Of a stretch of DNA of 64,000 nucleotides, positions 63,971-64,000 are shown one piece after another (within the stretch, counting starts at the first letter, position 1; every line of letters begins with the position of its first letter). The stretch comes from Auanema rhodensis. Its lineage: Eukaryota; Nematoda; Chromadorea; Rhabditida; Rhabditidae. The notes beneath the pieces were generated by a model that was not told the origin of the DNA, made no database searches, and saw only the letters and a program-made list of their open reading frames with translations. The DNA is taken from assembly GCA_964057225.1 (NCBI GenBank), contig OZ059898.1, positions 16,531,267 through 16,595,266 on the forward strand. Direction: 5' to 3'. Position numbers and translations under genes: made by a program.

Positions 63971-64000
63971 TGTACATTTAATTAGCATAAATTAAAGTTC
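63971..64000 (+). repeat. Partial last monomer
   Basis: Positions 1-30 of the consensus. The array runs on past the window end, and the phase at position 1 shows it also may run on upstream; no boundary is visible at either end. Confidence 0.98.

Larger units (their letters stand above)
1..64000 (+). repeat. 176-bp satellite array, 364 head-to-tail monomers plus a partial
   Basis: The TGTACA-ATTTAATTAGC junction recurs at 1, 177, 353, 529 and so on every 176 bp to the end, always in the same orientation. Adding the six length-variant monomers found (two -68, two +22, two -1) places a monomer start at exactly 63971, so no other net indel exists. The consensus has 56 G+C of 176 (about 32%). 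Most monomers differ from consensus at only a few recurrent positions: 19, 21, 24, 33, 46, 60, 73, 104-106, 111, 116, 124, 131, 139, 157, 163 and 167. No unique DNA or array edge is present. Arrays of this kind are known from eukaryotic centromeres, pericentromeres and other heterochromatin; assignment to one of these is inference. I do not recognise the satellite family. Confidence 0.99.
41225..64000 (+). repeat. Domain III: A19T, A60C, C131T and G105T-rich monomers
   Basis: Marked by A19T (CATTAATTAAAG), A60C (CCATGCACC), C131T (ATCTTTTTATC), A73G (CAATGAAAA), G105T (ATGGTGAATC) with G167T (AAGTTCAC), and A17C (AGCCTAAATT). G at 116 was not seen after about 46.1 kb. The domain holds the 10-mer and 3-mer duplications, both 198-bp monomers and both 175-bp monomers. 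Some of its markers appear earlier, at 29.4-31.6 kb, so it shares ancestry with part of domain II. Confidence 0.7.

Noticed and set aside
1-64000. Protein-coding ORFs reading through the repeat
   Set aside because: Each monomer has stops in all three phases on both strands and 176 is not a multiple of 3. The longest open stretch in tandem consensus is about 36 codons, and variants do not remove enough stops to matter.
1-64000. CRISPR array
   Set aside because: The whole 176-bp unit is conserved; there are no short repeats separated by unique spacers.
1-64000. CENP-B box
   Set aside because: No segment fits the NTTCGNNNNANNCGGGN pattern; the monomer has no CGGG.
1-64000. Known satellites: primate alpha (171 bp), Arabidopsis/Brassica 176-180 bp centromere repeats
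   Set aside because: Similar length only. Beyond very short words I see no resemblance to the sequences I know. A database search would be decisive.
1-64000. Telomeric repeats, rDNA spacer, tRNA genes or transposon insertions
   Set aside because: No TTAGGG/TTTAGGG-type runs, no rRNA or tRNA-like sequence, no terminal repeats or target-site duplications; the repeat phase is never interrupted.
1-64000. A hidden gene system or defence locus
   Set aside because: The window was read for one, but all 64 kb are explained by the satellite; nothing else is present.

Overview
The whole 64 kb window is one uninterrupted head-to-tail satellite DNA array. Position 1 falls at an arbitrary point that I use as monomer position 1 (the TGTACA hexamer). 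From there the same 176-bp monomer recurs without inversion, transposon or unique sequence to the end. The arithmetic closes exactly. Two 68-bp deletions, two net +22-bp expansions and two 1-bp deletions give a net change of -94 bp, and (63970+94)/176 = 364. The window therefore holds 364 repeat positions plus 30 bp of a further one. The consensus is about 32% GC (56 of 176). No coding gene, tRNA, rRNA, CRISPR array or mobile element can be supported.

Organism: an array of this size, with a near-nucleosomal monomer and higher-order structure, points to a eukaryote and to centromeric, pericentromeric or other heterochromatic DNA. I do not recognise the family. It does not resemble primate alpha satellite or the Arabidopsis and Brassica 176-180-bp centromere repeats as I know them, and I see no CENP-B box. 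The species and the kinetochore role remain open.

Monomer layout (coordinates within the repeat): TGTACA 1-6; AT hairpin 7-26; ACGT box 1 at 28-37; 15-bp dyad TCATGGTTACCATGA 46-60; AATAAA 70-75; A-tract/T-tract 73-86; ACGT box 2 (TTCACGTGAA) 139-148; GTGCAC 165-170; ACGT box 3 (ATCACGTGTA) from 171 across the monomer junction to position 4. The three ACGT cores lie 32 and 33 bp apart, then 111 bp to the next trio.

Layout along the window, read from linked single-base variants. Domain I (1-17,600) is rich in G at position 116 and organised in 5-, 6- and 22-monomer duplications. Domain II (17,601-41,224) carries the C157G variant and a 16-17-mer higher-order repeat (HOR), clearest at 32,601-40,700; a 17.95-20.70 kb block reappears at 27.04-29.78 kb. 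Domain III (41,225-64,000) is rich in A19T, A21C, A60C, A73G and C131T and has a 10-mer duplication, several 3-mer HORs, and a duplicated block marked by a 198-bp monomer. Duplications are nested and overlap, as expected from repeated unequal exchange or break-induced copying. Every block size is a whole number of monomers apart from the named indels.

The points most worth following are the phased three-box ACGT arrangement with its central dyad, the linkage of box-1-destroying changes to one downstream haplotype, non-depleted CpG, and the well-resolved HOR history. All variant and block calls were made by eye, so small exceptions are possible.
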